Assembly: GCF_023898315.1 (NCBI RefSeq)
Contig: NC_064622.1
Location: 356,853,234-356,917,233 of the forward strand
Source of the DNA: Schistocerca nitens
Taxonomy: Eukaryota; Arthropoda; Insecta; Orthoptera; Acrididae
Direction: 5' to 3'
Length of the DNA: 64,000 bases
A model generated the notes under the pieces. It was not told the origin of the DNA. It made no database searches and was given only the letters and a program-made list of their open reading frames with translations. Below, one piece after another: positions 23,079 through 34,686 of the stretch; positions within the stretch are counted from its first letter, which is position 1; the number at the start of each line of letters is the position of its first letter. Made by a program: the position numbers and the translations under genes.

Positions 23079-23805
23079 CTACTACTTCTGTGCCACATGT
23101 ATTTGCTCCACACAGTCAAAGTGAAGGATTGGACGTGGTGAAAGCTCAGCAAGTAGTAAGACTCCTTCACACAGTTAAAGTAAAATTATGTTCTACTAAA
23201 ATTTCGAAAGAACTTCAAATATTTACCGAAAATTGAGAAAAAAATATATTGGTACTCGATAGTGACATTTTAATATAGATATATCGATAAATCATTGGCT
23301 AAAATGCCGCCTTTAAAAACCTGCCGGAAAAATATCGATATTTTATCAACAGCTCTACCCAAACCAGATCTTCCACCACCTTCCTCTTTTGTGGTCCCCA
23401 GGATACCTTCTTCGGGAACCACTTCCTGTACCTGAAAAGAGAAGTGTTCTTAATCAGTGTCGACTGGTGACTGGGATGCTTCTCATGATCCGTCTCCCTG
23501 ACAACACCCAGACCAAATGTTGTACATCGAACAATGGCTGCAGGAGCCACAGCCTGAAGGTCCCAGGGCTGTCTGCTCCTCATCCATCTCTGTGCTCAGT
23601 GCGGATAGCCACTTGGACGAACCTTGCCCACCAAAGGTTACAAAGGAAAAGAAGAATGAGAATTGGGAAAAGGTTCCTCTGGTGCACCCAGAGGCATCAG
23701 AACCGACCATGTAGTAGTATTCTGAGCAGATGTTTGTTGATGTAGTTCCATCCCTACTGGTGACTGGCAGTGATACTCCAGCATGAGCAGACCTTCTGAC
23801 CAGTC

Positions 23806-23938
23806 ACTTGATCATTCAGTGGAATAATAATGGGTACCACTGGCATCTGCTGCTGGAACTACGGCACCTTCTATCCTTCCCAGTTTGAAATTTGTTGCTG
23901 TCCAAGAAATGGCACTTCACTGATGACCATTCTCCACT
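23806..23938 (+). pseudogene. start of LINE copy 1 ORF2 (endonuclease)
   Basis: The translation IIQWNNNGYHWHLLLELRHL corresponds to the ORF2 start ILQWNSGGFFHHLAELRQL in copy 2. It is cut off by the SINE at 23939. Confidence 0.6.
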
Positions 23939-24180
23939 GAGCAAGGTGGTGCAGTGGTTAGCACACTGGACTCTCATACTGTCCAACCATCGAGATTTAG
24001 GCTTTCTGTAATTTCCCTAAATCGCTCCGGGCAAATGCTGAGATGGTTCCTTCGAAAAGGGCATGGCCGATTTCCTTCCCCATCATTCCATACATAATAC
24101 TAGCTTCTGCTCCCTCCCTCCTCCCTCCCCCCACCCTCTAATAACTTCACTGTCAGTGGTACATTAAACTCTAATCTCCT
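23939..24180 (+). mobile_element. tRNA-derived SINE, family B, box B lost
   Basis: Box A GGTGCAGTGGTTAGCACACT is well kept. The expected box B is missing from the head, replaced by a short deletion before GATTTAGGCTTTCTGTAATT. The body CCCTAAATCGCTCCGGGCAA and GGCCGATTTCCTTCC is the part I recall as a common arthropod SINE. Without box B it should not be transcribed from its own promoter. Confidence 0.75.
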
Positions 24181-24887
24181 CCTCGTCCTATGCTCCATGG
24201 TTATCGTGCATTGTCGGAACTGTGCAGGTCACAAGAGTGGGCCCCCTGCGGATCTGAGGGTAAGAATAGGCCCGAGGTATTCCTACCTGTCGTAAGAGGC
24301 AACTAAATAGTCTCTCATGTTTCGGCATTTCAAAATTTTTCTGGTTATGGAGCCAGTTGGGGAAGGGTGCCTTACATGGTGCATCGTATCCATCGTGCAT
24401 GGAGATCTTTAGCCCACTTTCTTGTCTTCGCATTGCAGTCCCGCTCATTCTCCATCTCTTGGGCGAGGATACATTCCTGGCTCAGTTTTCCACCATGCAC
24501 TATTCAGTGTTGCTTTCTGCACCGACAGTGTCATGGACTTCTTTGCACCTGATAACCAGCATGGTAGCCAGTCCGTTGTGGTGGGGTCGCCATGTACCCT
24601 GTTGCTTATAGCTCCCTGCCCAAACAGGGATCGATCTGCTGATGCCTGCACCGTTAACTCCCCACGTATGCCAAGGGGTAGATGGCCATCCCCCTGGGGC
24701 ATCGGGACTCCCGACAAAGGCCATCCTCTCAGGTGGCCTTTGCTGCAGATGGGTGGCGCCTGTGGGGAGGGCCCCTGGTCGGAGTGGGTGGCATCAGGGT
24801 GGATGACACGCGATGAAGTGTAGTCCATCTCTTGCTGGTGGTGAAACACCAGCAGTCTTAGTGATCACGAGCGCAATTCAATGCACA

Positions 24888-26250
24888 GAAGTACGACCCC
24901 AAGTAGTTTCCCTCCCTGGCCACACAATGGGAGGAACTTCAGGCTAAGAATGGCAGCGGATCTTATTCACCCCAGTACCTTGTATGGTCGAGAGCTGGTG
25001 GGGAATCTTTCATAACGATGAAGGCTCAGTTTTCGTTGAGCATTTAGAGGACAAGTTCGAAGAGGTGGAGTGCTTGTCAAAAATTAGATCTGTGTCAGTC
25101 TTGATAAAAACAGCAACCACTGCCCAGTCACGGGTGTCACTCGCTTGTGACAAGCTGGGGGATGTTTCTGTAACCATCACGCCCCATAAGAGCTTAAATA
25201 TGGTCCAGGGTTTCATATTTCACAGAGACCTCCTTTTGCAGTCAGACGAGCTGCACGCCAAATTACAGCGGCGAGGTGTACATTTCGTCCGGCGTGTCCT
25301 CTGGGGTCCAAAGGATAATCAGGTTGCCACCAGTGCCTTCATCTTGGCCTCTGAGGGATATACATTGCCCGAGAAGGTCAAGGTGATGCTCTACCGGTGT
25401 GATGTAAAGTCCTATATCCCTCCCCCAATGCGGTGCTTTAAGTGCTGGAAGTTCGGCCATATATCTTCCTGCTGTACTTCCAGCATCACAAGCCGAGATT
25501 GCGGATGCCCATCACATCCCAATACTCCATGTGCCCCGCCTCCCATCTGTGTCAACTGTGGAGAGCACCATTCGCCTTGCTCGCCTGACTGCAGGATTCT
25601 CCAGAAAGAAAGGAAAATAATGGCGTACAAGACCCTGGACATACTGATCTACACTGAGGCTAACAGAAAATTTGAATGTTTGCATCCTGTGTGTATGACA
25701 TCGTCTTACGCTGCTGCTACAACAGTTGTGGCACCATCAGCTTCGCCAACCCAGGTCACCTCTCAGAGCCGGAAGACTACACCTGCCTCCATGATGGTGA
25801 GGGGCATTTCCCTGCTTGTTGCTCCTGCACCACCTACTTCGGGAGCAACACCCCGCCCCCCTCAACCATCGGAGACATCCGTCCCCACTTCTAAACTGGA
25901 GAAGCGTAATCTTCTTCGGTTTCCCTCGCAAGGAAGGGGTCCCTTGGGTCACTCCCTTCCCAGGTTTCTTCTAGTGGGAAAGACGACACCCGCCAGTGGC
26001 TGAAGAGCCCAAAAGCAGCTGGTCGTACGGCTACACGCTCATCCTCAGTCCCAGAGACTGAGCCAGTGAAGTCCTCCCAGCCAGGGAAACCCAAGGAGCA
26101 GCGAGAGAAATCCAAAAAGAAAACCCCCAAGACCAAGGAAATTACAGTGGCACCCCACACCACCGCTACCTACAAGCTCTGCGGCTGAGGATGGGGTGGA
26201 GATTTTGGCGTCTGCTGACGCCCTAGATCTCGCCAGACCCTGACACAATG
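24888..26250 (+). pseudogene. ORF1 (gag-like) of LINE copy 2
   Basis: The best-preserved stretch (24984-26003, 339 codons) carries a conserved block ending HRDLLLQSD, VHFVRRVLWGPKD and VLYRCDV-like sequence (reads LYRCDVKSYIPPPMRCFKC), then a CCHC zinc knuckle CFKCWKFGHISSCC (about 25436) and a second Cys/His cluster CVNCGEHHSPCSPDC (about 25550). A Pro/Thr/Ser-rich tail follows. The N-terminus and the tail after about 25900 lie in other frames. ORF1 proteins of this kind bind LINE RNA. Confidence 0.8.
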
Positions 26251-26317
26251 GATATAGACTGCTCAGGCAATAAATCGGTGGCAGCAGGTGACTGAGGCGT
26301 GAACTACCTCATTGAAT

Positions 26318-28682
26318 GTTCCATGCCTTCCCAGTCTCACGATGTGATCCTCCAGTGGAATTCCGGTGGTTTTTTCCACCACCTGGCTGAGCTGCGGCAA
26401 CTGTTAAGCTTTACACCTGCTATCTGCATTGCCCTCCAGGAAACCTGGTTCTCAGCAATGCGGACCCCTGCCCTCCGCAGCTAAAAGGGATATTACACGA
26501 AACGTAGCGACTATAATAGTGTCAGGTGGAGTTTGTGTTTATGTCCTAAACTCGGTCTGTAGTGAACATGTGCCCCTTCAAACCCCTCTTGAAGCTGTGG
26601 CTGTCAGAATAAGGACGACACAGGAAATAACTGTCTGCACTGTATATCTCCCTCCAGATGGTGCAGTACCCCTGACTGTATTAGCTGCACTGATTGATCA
26701 ACTCCCTAAACCTTTCCTACTTTTGGGAAATTTTAATGCCCGTAACCCCTTGTGGGGTGGTACCATGCTTACTGGCCGAGGCAGAGATGTCGAAACTAGT
26801 CTGACGCAATTCGACCTCTGCCTCTTAAATACTGGGACCGCCACACATTTCAGTGTGGCTCATGGTAGTTACTCGGCCATTGATTTATCAGTTTGCAGCC
26901 CAGGACTTCTCCCATCTATCCACTGGAGAGCACATGACGACCTGTGTGGTACTGACCACTTCCCCATCTTCCTGTCACTGCCCCAGCATCAGGCACACGG
27001 ATGTCTGCCCAGATGGGCTTTGAGCAAGGCAGCCCGGGGAACTTTCACCTCTGTTGTCACCACTGAATCTCCCACACACGGTAACATCAATGTGATGGTT
27101 GAGCAAGTGACTTCTGTTGCAGAAAATGCGATCGCTCTCTTTAGAGTGCCCAAGGCATAAGGCAGTCCCTTGGTGGTCGCCGGAACGCGCTGAAGCAATT
27201 ACGGAGCGTCGCCGAGCTCTACAGCGGTATAAGCGGCACCCTTCCCTGGTGCACCTCATATCCGGCACCCTTCCCTGGAGCCTTTAAACGTCTCCGTGCC
27301 CGTGCTCGCTGCCTTATCAAACAACAGGAGGAGGAGTGTTGGGAGAGATAAGTCTCCACCATTGGGTGCCACACGTCACCTTCCTAAGTCTGGGCAAAGA
27401 TAAAACGCCTTTTCGGGTACCAGGCCACAACAGGTGTTCCCGGTGTTACCATAAGTGGCGAGTTATGTTCCAATGCAAACGCGATTGCCGAGCACTTTGC
27501 TCGAGCCTCTGCGTTGGAGAATTACCCCCCCCCCCCCCCCCCCCCAGCCTTTCCCACTCTCAAATGGCGGCTGGAATGGCACGTCCTCTCATTCACTACA
27601 CACTGCAGTGAATCCTATAACTCCCCATTTACAGAGTGGGAGCTCCTCAGCACCTTTGCACATTGCCCCGACACACTCCTGGGCCTGATCGCATCCACAG
27701 CCAGATGATAAAACATCTAGAATCTGACTACAAGCGACACCTTCTCGTCATCGTCAACCGGATCTGGTACGATGGTGTCTTTTCATCGCAATGGCGGGAG
27801 AGCACCATCATTCCAGTGCTGAAACCCGCTAAAAACCCACTTGATGTGGACAGCTATCGGCCCATCAGCCTCACCAACGTTCTTTCTAAGCTGCTGGAAC
27901 GTATGGTATGTTGGCGGTTGGGTTGGGTCCTGGAGTCACATGGCTTGCTGGCTCCATGGCAGGGCAGCTTCCGCCAGGGTCGCTCTACCACTGATAATCT
28001 TGTGACCATCAAGTCTGCCATCCGAACAGCCTTTTCCAGACGGTAACACTTGATTGCCGTCGTTTTTTACTTACGTAAATGATACGACATGACTTGGCGG
28101 CATCATATCCTTCCACATTGTATGAGTGGGGTCTTCGGGGATCACTCCCGATTTTTATCCAAAACTTCCTGTCGCTCCGTACTTTCCGTATCCAAGTTGG
28201 TGACTCCCATAGTTCCATCCATATCCAGGAGAATGGAGGCCCGCAGGGCTCTGTATTGAGTCTCTATTTTTAGTGGCCATTAACAGTCTAGCAGCAACAG
28301 TCGATCCCTCTGTCCCACCTTCTCTGTATGCAAACGACTTCTGCATTATGTACTGCTGCTATGGTACTGGTGTTGCTTAGCGGCGCCTACAGGGAGCCAT
28401 CAACAAGGCGCAGTCATGGGTTCTAGCCCACGGCTTCCAGTTTTCCGCCACAAAGTCATGTGTTATGTTCTTTTTTCGGCGTCGTAGAGTTCATCCGGAA
28501 CCCACACTTTACCTTAATGACGATTCACTCTCTGTAGTGGAGACACATAAGTTCCTAGGACTGGCTTTTGACGCTCGATTGACTTGGCTCCCTCATCTTT
28601 GTCAGCTTCAGCAGAAGTGCTGGCAGCACATCACTGCCCTCTGTTGCCTGAGCAACACCAATTGGGGTGCAGATTGTTGCAC
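26318..28682 (+). pseudogene. ORF2 endonuclease and reverse transcriptase of LINE copy 2, 5' part
   Basis: Endonuclease: VILQWNSGGFFHHLAELRQL at the start, VCTVYLPPDG (about 26635), LLLGNFNARNPLWGG (about 26720; GDFN changed to GNFN) and GTDHFPIFLSL (about 26950). Reverse transcriptase: VDSYRPISLTNVLSKLLERM (about 27846), FRQGRSTTDNLV, GGPQGSVLS (about 28233) and YAND at 28327-28338, where the first catalytic Asp of the YADD box is Asn. Frameshifts near 26485 and throughout 27200-27640 and stops make it non-functional. The 3' part continues at 34687. Confidence 0.85.
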
Positions 28683-28683
28683 T

Positions 28684-29291
28684 CCCCCTGCGGGTCCGGC
28701 GTAAGAATAGGCCCGAGGTATTCCTGCTTGTCGTAAGAGGCGACTAAAAGGAGTTTCAACCGTTTCGGCCTTCCATGTGATGTTCCCCCTTGGGGTTTGA
28801 CCTCCATTTTTCAAAATTCTACAGAAGTACAAGCCTTTTGGGGAAGGACGCCTTACATGGTGTCTCACTGGTCCTCAGGGCACTAAGACCTTGGCACTCA
28901 GCATTGTAACGGCATTGTAACCACACCCACTATTCCTCAAATTGGGCCTAAACGCCTGATGGGTTGCACACGTTACGCCCATAGTGTGTCCCCATCTGCA
29001 CCTACGATCATGATGGACTTTCCATGGCACCCGAAATCCAGCACGGTAGCCAGCCCGTTGTGGTGGGGTCGTCATGTACCCTCTAGGTTGTAGCCCCCTG
29101 ACAACACAGGGATCGTACTGCCGATACCTGAGCTGCACCCTCCCCACGTCGGCCAAGGAGTAGATGCCCATCTCCTTGGGGCATCGGGACTCCCGGCAAC
29201 GGTCATCCTGCCAGATGGCCCTTGCTGCGGCTGGGTGGCGCCCGTGGGGAGAGCCCCTGGTCGGAGTGGGTGGTATCGGGTGGTTTCGCAG
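28684..29291 (+). other. LINE copy 3 5' leader
   Basis: Untranslated leader. Shared blocks with copies 2 and 5: CCCGAGGTATTCCTG, TCGTAAGAGGCGACTAAAAG, GTGGTGGGGTCGTCATGTAC-like, and CGGAGTGGGT just before ORF1. LINE promoters usually lie inside such leaders, but I cannot point to a specific element. Confidence 0.7.
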
Positions 29292-30782
29292 ATGAAACGT
29301 CAACATGTATCAGGTCGCTCTGCGGCCGAGTCTTTTAAAAAGAAAGGTACTGTTTCTGGTTCTGGTTCTCCTGCCCTTTCCCCCTTGGCCACTCTCTGGG
29401 AGGAAGGACTGGCCCGCCGGCTTGGGGCGAAGTACTTCCCCTGCTATTTAGTCTGTTCTCCGACCGATGGGGGGACGTTCGCCACCTCCAAGCCCATGTT
29501 CTTTGTCCAGCACATCGAGGACATCTTCGGGGAAATCGAGGCTCTCAATAAAATGCGTTCTGGGTCCGTTCTTATAAAGACCGCCTCTGCCACACAGTCG
29601 GCGGCGCTCCAGGCGTGCGACCGACTAGGGGACATTCCAGTGTCTATTGTCCCGCATCTGGCACTGAATAGGACGCAGGGGGTTATTTTTCATCGGGACC
29701 TCCTGCTGCAATCTGATGAGGAGCTCAGGGCCAACCTGGAGCGCCGAGGCGTGCATTTTGTCCGGCGAGTTCAGCGCTGCCCCAAAGACCGTCGCGTCGA
29801 CACCGGAGCCTTTATCCTCGCCTTCGAGGGGGACGTTCTCCCGGAGAAGGTAAAGGTGATGTGCTACCAGTGCGACGTGCGACCTTACCTCCCACCTCCT
29901 ATGCGCTGCTTTCGGTGTTTGCGCTTTGGGCACATGTCGTCACGTTGTGAGGCTGAGCCCCTTTGTGGCGATTGCGGACGTCCTCTTCGTGAGGAACATA
30001 CATGCACCCCACCACCTCGGTGCGTCAATTGTCCTGGCATCCACTCGCCTAGATCTTTAGACTGCCCCGCGTATCAGAAGGAGGAGAAGATTCAAGAATT
30101 AAAAACTTTGGATCGTCTCTCTTATTCTGAGGCCAGGAAGAAGTATGACCGCCTCCATCCCGTGACGTTGACAACTTTGTTTGCCTCAGTCGTGTCCACT
30201 CCTTCCACAGTGTCCTCACCCCTCTCCTGTCCCCCCTCCACCTCCTCACCCCATCCGGGGTCTATGCCTCCGCCTCCCAAGTCCCTCTCTTCCAAATCCT
30301 CCTCCCTCGTGGCCCCTGCCCCCTCTGCCCCAGGGGCCACCCTTCATCCTCCTCCCCCTCCGACGCCTGAGAAGCGATCCTCTTCTCAGGCGTCCATCGG
30401 GGGAAACATTCTGGACCCCGGCTTCCGAGGTCCGGCGTTCCAACACGGACCCCGCGCGTGAGGACCTTATTCGGGTCCAGCCCACCATCCCCATCGGACT
30501 TCCAAGAAGGCCTCCAAGAAGAAATCTATACCCCCCTCTCCACCCCGGCGTGTTTCGTCTGATGCTCCATCCGTGAGTCGCTGCTCCCGGCCGTCCTCAG
30601 TTTCGCTGGGACGCTCTGCTGCCAGGCGCTCAGCTGGCCTCTCGTCGGCGAATGATGCTGCCCCTCCTACGCAACCCGGGAAAGCGGCCGCCGCTGGCGA
30701 CGACTCAATGGAACAGGATCCGCCTCCCGCCGGTTGTAGCGTTGTTCCCTCGACACCTGGCCCTCCGCGGCCCGCGAGGTAA
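29292..30782 (+). pseudogene. ORF1 (gag-like) of LINE copy 3 with one in-frame TGA
   Basis: Start ATG at 29292 (MKRQHVSGRS), chosen because copy 5 has the homologous ATG at 40885. Basic/Ser-rich N-terminus, conserved core with MFFVQHIEDIFGEIEAL and FHRDLLLQSDEELRANLERR, then a CCHC knuckle CFRCLRFGHMSSRC (about 29909), Cys clusters LCGDCGRP and CVNCPGIHSP, and a long Pro/Ser-rich tail. A TGA at 30459-30461 interrupts the frame, which then stays open in the same frame to the stop at 30780-30782 (ending PGPPRPAR). Copy 5 has a TGA at the same place. Apart from it the frame is intact over nearly 500 codons. Confidence 0.85.
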
Positions 30783-30825
30783 CCAGCTCGTCGCCCGTTT
30801 CGTTCCCCCTCTTTTCTGACTAGCG

Positions 30826-33800
30826 ATGGCTTTGTTACATTGGAACATAAGAGGTATTCGATCTAATCGGGAGGAATTACAACTGCTCCTCCACCTGCAC
30901 TGTCCTCTCGTCCTTGGTCTCCAGGAAACCAAGTTGCGCCCAACTGACTGTATTGCTTTAACCCACTATACGTCGGAGCGGTCTGACCTCCCCCCTGTGG
31001 ACGGTATTCCAGCTCATGGTGGGGTCATGTTGCTCGTTCGGGACGATGTCTATTACTGTCCCCTCCCATTGACCACCCCACTCCAAGCAATAGCTGTCCG
31101 TATTACTCTTTCTGCCTTTACTTTTTCTGTTTGTACCGTCTACACTCCATCGTCATCCGTAGTTAGTCGGGCTGACATGATGCACCTGATTGCTCAGCTT
31201 CCTCCGCCGTTTTTATTGTTTGGCGACTTCCATGCCTATCATCCTCTTAGGGGTTCTCCTGCATCCTGTCAGAGAGGCTCCCTCTTGGCGGATGTCTTCA
31301 ACCATCTCAATCTTGTCTGCCTCAATACTGGCGCCCCGACTTTCCTCTCGGACTCTACTCAAACCTACTCCCACTTGGACCTCTCGATCTGTTCTACCAC
31401 TCTTGCCCGTCGGTTCGAGTGGTATGTCCTTTCTGACACCTGTTCGAGCGATCACTTCCCCTGTGTCGTTCGTCTCCTGCACCACACCCCATCCCCACGT
31501 CCTTCGAGCTGGAACGTACCAAAAGCTGACTGGGGACTTTACTCCCCCCTGGCGACCTTTCAGGACCACGATTTTCTCAGTTGTGACAGTCAGGTCGAAT
31601 ACCTCACGGCTGTTATCATCAATGCTGCCGAACGTTCCATTCCTCGTACTGCCTCTTCTTCACGTCGCGTTTCCGTTCCCTGGTGGAATGAGGCTTGTAG
31701 AGACGCTATCCGTGCTCGACGTCGTGCTTTACGCACCTTTCGCCGCCATCCTACGTTGGCGAATTGTATTTATTACAAACGACTCCGAGCGCAATGCCGT
31801 AGTCATCAAAGACAGCAAAAACGCTTGTTGGGCCTGTTTCACCAGCTCCTTTAACAGTTTTACTCCCTCTTCTGTCCTCTGGGGTGGCCTGCGCCGGCTG
31901 TCGGGCATTAAGGCCCACTCCTCGATACCTGGACTTCAGGTGATGAGGTCCTTGTTGATCCTGTGGATATCTCCAACGCCTTCGGCCGCTTTTTCGCGGA
32001 GGTTTCAAGCTCCGCCCATTACCACCCTGCCTTCCTTCCCAGGAAAGAGGCAGAAGAGGCTCGGCGACCTTCCTTCCACTCGCTGAATCTGGAAAATTAT
32101 AATGCCCCCTTTACTATGCGGGAACTCGAACGTGCACTTGCACTGTCCCGGTCCTCTGCTCCGGGGCCAGATGCCATTCACGTTCAGGTGCTGGCACACC
32201 TTTCTCCGGCAGGCAAAAGTTTCCTTCTTCGTACCTACAATCGCGTCTGGACCGAAGGTCAAGTCGCCATGCGTTGGCGTGACGCCGTCGTTGATCCTAT
32301 ACCCAAACCCGGGAAGGATAGACACCTTCCTTCTAGTTACCGCCCCATTTCTCTTACAAGCTGTGTCTGTAAAGTGATGGAGCGCATGGTTAACGCTCGG
32401 TTAGTTTGGATTCTTGAATCTCGTTGGCTACTTACCAATGTTCAATGCGTTTTCGTCGCCGCCGCTCCGCTGTTGACCACCTTGTGACCTTGTCGGCATT
32501 CATCATGAACAACTTTTTGCGAAAGCGCCAAACGGTCGCCGTGTCCTTCGATTTGGAGAATGCTTATGATACCTGTTAGAGAGGAGGTATCCTCCGCACT
32601 ATGCACGGGTGGGGTCTACGCGGTCGCCTGCCCCTTTTTTTTGATTCCTTTTTAACAGATCGATAGTTTAGGGTCCGTGTGGGTTCCGTATTGTCCGACG
32701 TCTTCCTCCAGGAGAACGGAGTGCCTCAGGGCTCCGTCTTGTGCGTAGCCCTTTTTGCCATAGCGATCAATCCAATTATGGACTGCATTCCACGTAATGT
32801 CTCAGGCTCTCTTTTTGTCGATGACTTCGCGATCTAATGCAGTGCCCAGCGAACATGCCTCCTGGAGCGCTGCCTTCAGCGTTGTCTAGAGAGCCTATAC
32901 TCATGGAGTGTGACAAATGGCTTCCGGCTCTCTGAAGAGAAGACGGTTTGCATCAACTTTTGTCGATATAAACCGTTCCTTCCGCCATCCTTACATCTCG
33001 GTCCCGTTGTTCTCCCATTTGTGGAAACAACTAAGTTTCTAGGGCTCACACTGGACAGGAAACTTTGTTGGTCTCCGCACGTCTCTTATTTGGCTGCCCG
33101 TTGTACACGTTCCCTTAATGTCCTCAGAGTTCTTAGTGGTTCATCTTGGGGAGCGGATTGCACTGTCCTGCTTCACTTGTATCGGTCCATAGTCTGATCA
33201 AAGCTGGATTATGGGAGCCTCGTCTACTCGTCTGCTCGGCCATCCCTCTTACGCCGTCGCAACTCCATCCACCATAGGGGGTTACGTCTTGTGACCGGAG
33301 CTTTCTACACTAGTCCCGTCGAGAGTCTTTATGCTGAAGCTGCCGAATTACCATTGACCTACCGGCGCGACGTACTGCTTTGTCGGTATGCCTGCCGGCT
33401 ATTGTCAATGCCCGACCACCCCTCTTATCAGTCCTTCTTCGCCGATTCTCTGGACCGTCAGTATGGGTTGTATGTGTCTGCCCTGCTGCCCCGTGGCGTC
33501 CGCTTTCGTCGCCTGCTTCGACAATTGGATTTTGCCCTCCCTACCACCTTCAGAGAGGGTGAGAGCCCGACACCACCTTGGCTCCAGGCTACGGTTCATG
33601 TTTATCTCGACCTCAGCTCGCTCCCGAAGGAGGGTACTCCGGCTGCAGTGTATTGCTCACGGTTTGTCGAACTTCGTGCGCGACTTGCCAGTCACACCTT
33701 TATTTACACTGATGGCTCCAAAACTGACGATGGTGCAGGCTGTGCCTTTGTCGTCGGGGCCGGCACCTATAAATACCGGCTCCTCGACCAGTGTTTCAGC

Positions 33801-34502
33801 TTTATGGCCGAGCTTTTTGCTCTCCATCAGGCCGTTCAGTATGCCCGCCGCCACCGCCATTCATCGTATGTACTCTGCTCTGATTCACTCAGTGCTCTTC
33901 AGAGCCTTGGAGCTCCATATCCGGTCCATCCCTTGGTGCAACGGATCCAGCAGTCCCTCCATTCTTTCGCTGAGGGTGGCTCTCCTGTCAGCTTTCTGTG
34001 GGTTCCCGGCCATGTAGGAGTGCCTGGGAATGAGGCTGCTGATGCTGCAGCCAAGGCTGCCGTCCTCCTGCCTCGGCCGGCCTCCCATTGTGTCCCGTCA
34101 TCTGACGTTAGTGGGGTTGTTTGTAAGAGGCTTGTGTCCTTGTGGTGGGATACTTGGTCCTCACTTCAAGGAAACAAGCTCCGGGCAGTACAACCGTTCC
34201 CAACTGCTTGGACCTCCTCCTCCCTACCATCTCGGCGAGAAGAGGTCCTTCTGACCAGGTTGTGGATTGGGCATTGCCGGTGTAGCCACTGCTACCTGCT
34301 CTCCGGTGACCCAGCCCCGCAGTGCCCTTGCGGTCATGCATTAACCGTGCGCCATGTTTTATTGTCGTGTCCCCATTTTAGTCAATCTCGTGTTGTCCTG
34401 TCTCTGCCATCTACTTTACAGGATATTTTAGCGGATGACGCTCAAGCAGCTGCTCGTGTTCTTCGTTTCATTACTTTGACTGGATTGTCCAAAGACATCT
34501 AA
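30826..34502 (+). pseudogene. ORF2 of LINE copy 3: endonuclease, reverse transcriptase, RNase H
   Basis: ATG 30826 (MALLHWNIRGIRSN). Endonuclease: LGLQETKLRP, VCTVYTPSSS, FLLFGDFHAYHP (N to H in GDFN) and SSDHFPCVV. Linker VPWWNEACRDAIRARRRAL. A 2-bp loss near 31798, relative to copy 5, shifts the frame. Reverse transcriptase: SSYRPISLTSCVCKVMERM (32335), ENGVPQGSV (32714), FVDD (32814-32825). RNase H: FIYTDGSKTDDGAG (33700), ELFALHQAV, CSDSLSALQSL, VPGHVGVPGNEAAD (34003). A Cys/His tail CPCGHALTVRHVLLSC follows. Stops include TAG 32664-32666, TAA after FVDDFAI, and TGA near 33199. The last 403 codons are open. Confidence 0.9.
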
Positions 34503-34611
34503 CTCTTTCACTTATTTTATCTGCATCTTTGTAAGAACTTTCTGGTGTCGTCCCCCCCCCCCCCCCCCCTTTGAGTTTTACTAGATTCTATGTGCTCTAA
34601 CAATTGTGACT

Positions 34612-34642
34612 GGGCGCTAATGACCTCAGGAGTTGAGCGCCC
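34612..34642 (+). promoter_or_regulatory. 3'UTR hairpin of LINE copy 3
   Basis: GGGCGCT (34612-34618) pairs perfectly with AGCGCCC (34636-34642) around a 17-nt loop. The same hairpin lies at the same place in copy 5, and copy 2 has a hairpin with a different stem. LINE reverse transcriptases often recognise a 3' stem-loop, so this is the likely priming signal. Confidence 0.6.
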
Positions 34643-34686
34643 TTAAACCCCCCCCCCCCCCCCAAAAAAAAAAAAAATCGTTGCAC

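Larger units (their letters stand above)
22113..23357 (+). mobile_element. hAT-like non-autonomous element in LINE copy 1
   Basis: Terminal inverted repeats TAGGACTGTTGA (22113) and, as reverse complement of the right end, TAGAGCTGTTGA (23357). Both ends are followed inward by ATATCGATA-rich sequence. The flanking 8-mers CCACAAAC and CCCAAACC are only partly alike. No transposase is readable. It contains a (CT)n run and a SINE, and an internal TATA/initiator pair. Confidence 0.5.
21260..23735 (+). pseudogene. ORF1 of LINE copy 1, heavily broken
   Basis: Recognisable blocks: KTSSAAQSKAFQHV (about 21490), ITLQTDKEL (about 21625), a degraded Cys region, and the tail after the hAT-like insertion with LPPPSSFVVPRIPSSG (about 23360) and EPCPPKVTKEKKNENWEK (about 23620), ending at the TAG near 23713. 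Many frameshifts and stops. It matches the ORF1 order in copies 2-5. Confidence 0.55.
20146..23938 (+). mobile_element. LINE copy 1 (RNase H-type clade), interrupted and 3'-truncated
   Basis: It begins with CCCCCTGCAGGGCC, like the CCCCCTGCGG starts of copies 2, 3 and 5. 5' leader 20146-20760, ORF1 remnants 21260-22112 and 23358-23735, and the first codons of ORF2 23806-23938. It is split by a solo LTR and by a hAT-like element. A SINE begins where it ends. Confidence 0.7.
24242..28682 (+). mobile_element. LINE copy 2, 5' part
   Basis: It starts CCCCCTGCGG and continues with the shared leader motif AATAGGCCCGAGGTATTCCT. ORF1 remnant 24888-26250, then ORF2 endonuclease and reverse transcriptase remnants. 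It is interrupted at 28682 by LINE copy 3 and resumes at 34687. Confidence 0.88.
28683..34676 (+). mobile_element. LINE copy 3, nearly full length, inside copy 2
   Basis: About 6.0 kb from CCCCCTGCGGGTCCGG to an A-run. It is flanked by ATTGTTGCAC (28673-28682) and ATCGTTGCAC (34677-34686), a 10-bp target-site duplication with one difference. Sequence on both sides is LINE copy 2 ORF2. It contains a 5' leader, ORF1, ORF2 with endonuclease, reverse transcriptase and RNase H, a C-rich 3'UTR with a hairpin, and the A-tail. RNase H in ORF2 places it in the I/LOA/R1 group; I cannot fix the clade. Confidence 0.93.

Noticed and set aside
30181-30576. Proline-rich frames in the LINE ORF1 tail (also 41966-42328)
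   Set aside because: Shadow frames of the C-rich coding sequence of ORF1.
33388-34017. 209-codon plus-strand frame, and its counterpart at 45199-45825
   Set aside because: At 33388 it is a shadow of the longer RNase H frame 33291-34502. In copy 5 part of it becomes the true frame only because of a frameshift.
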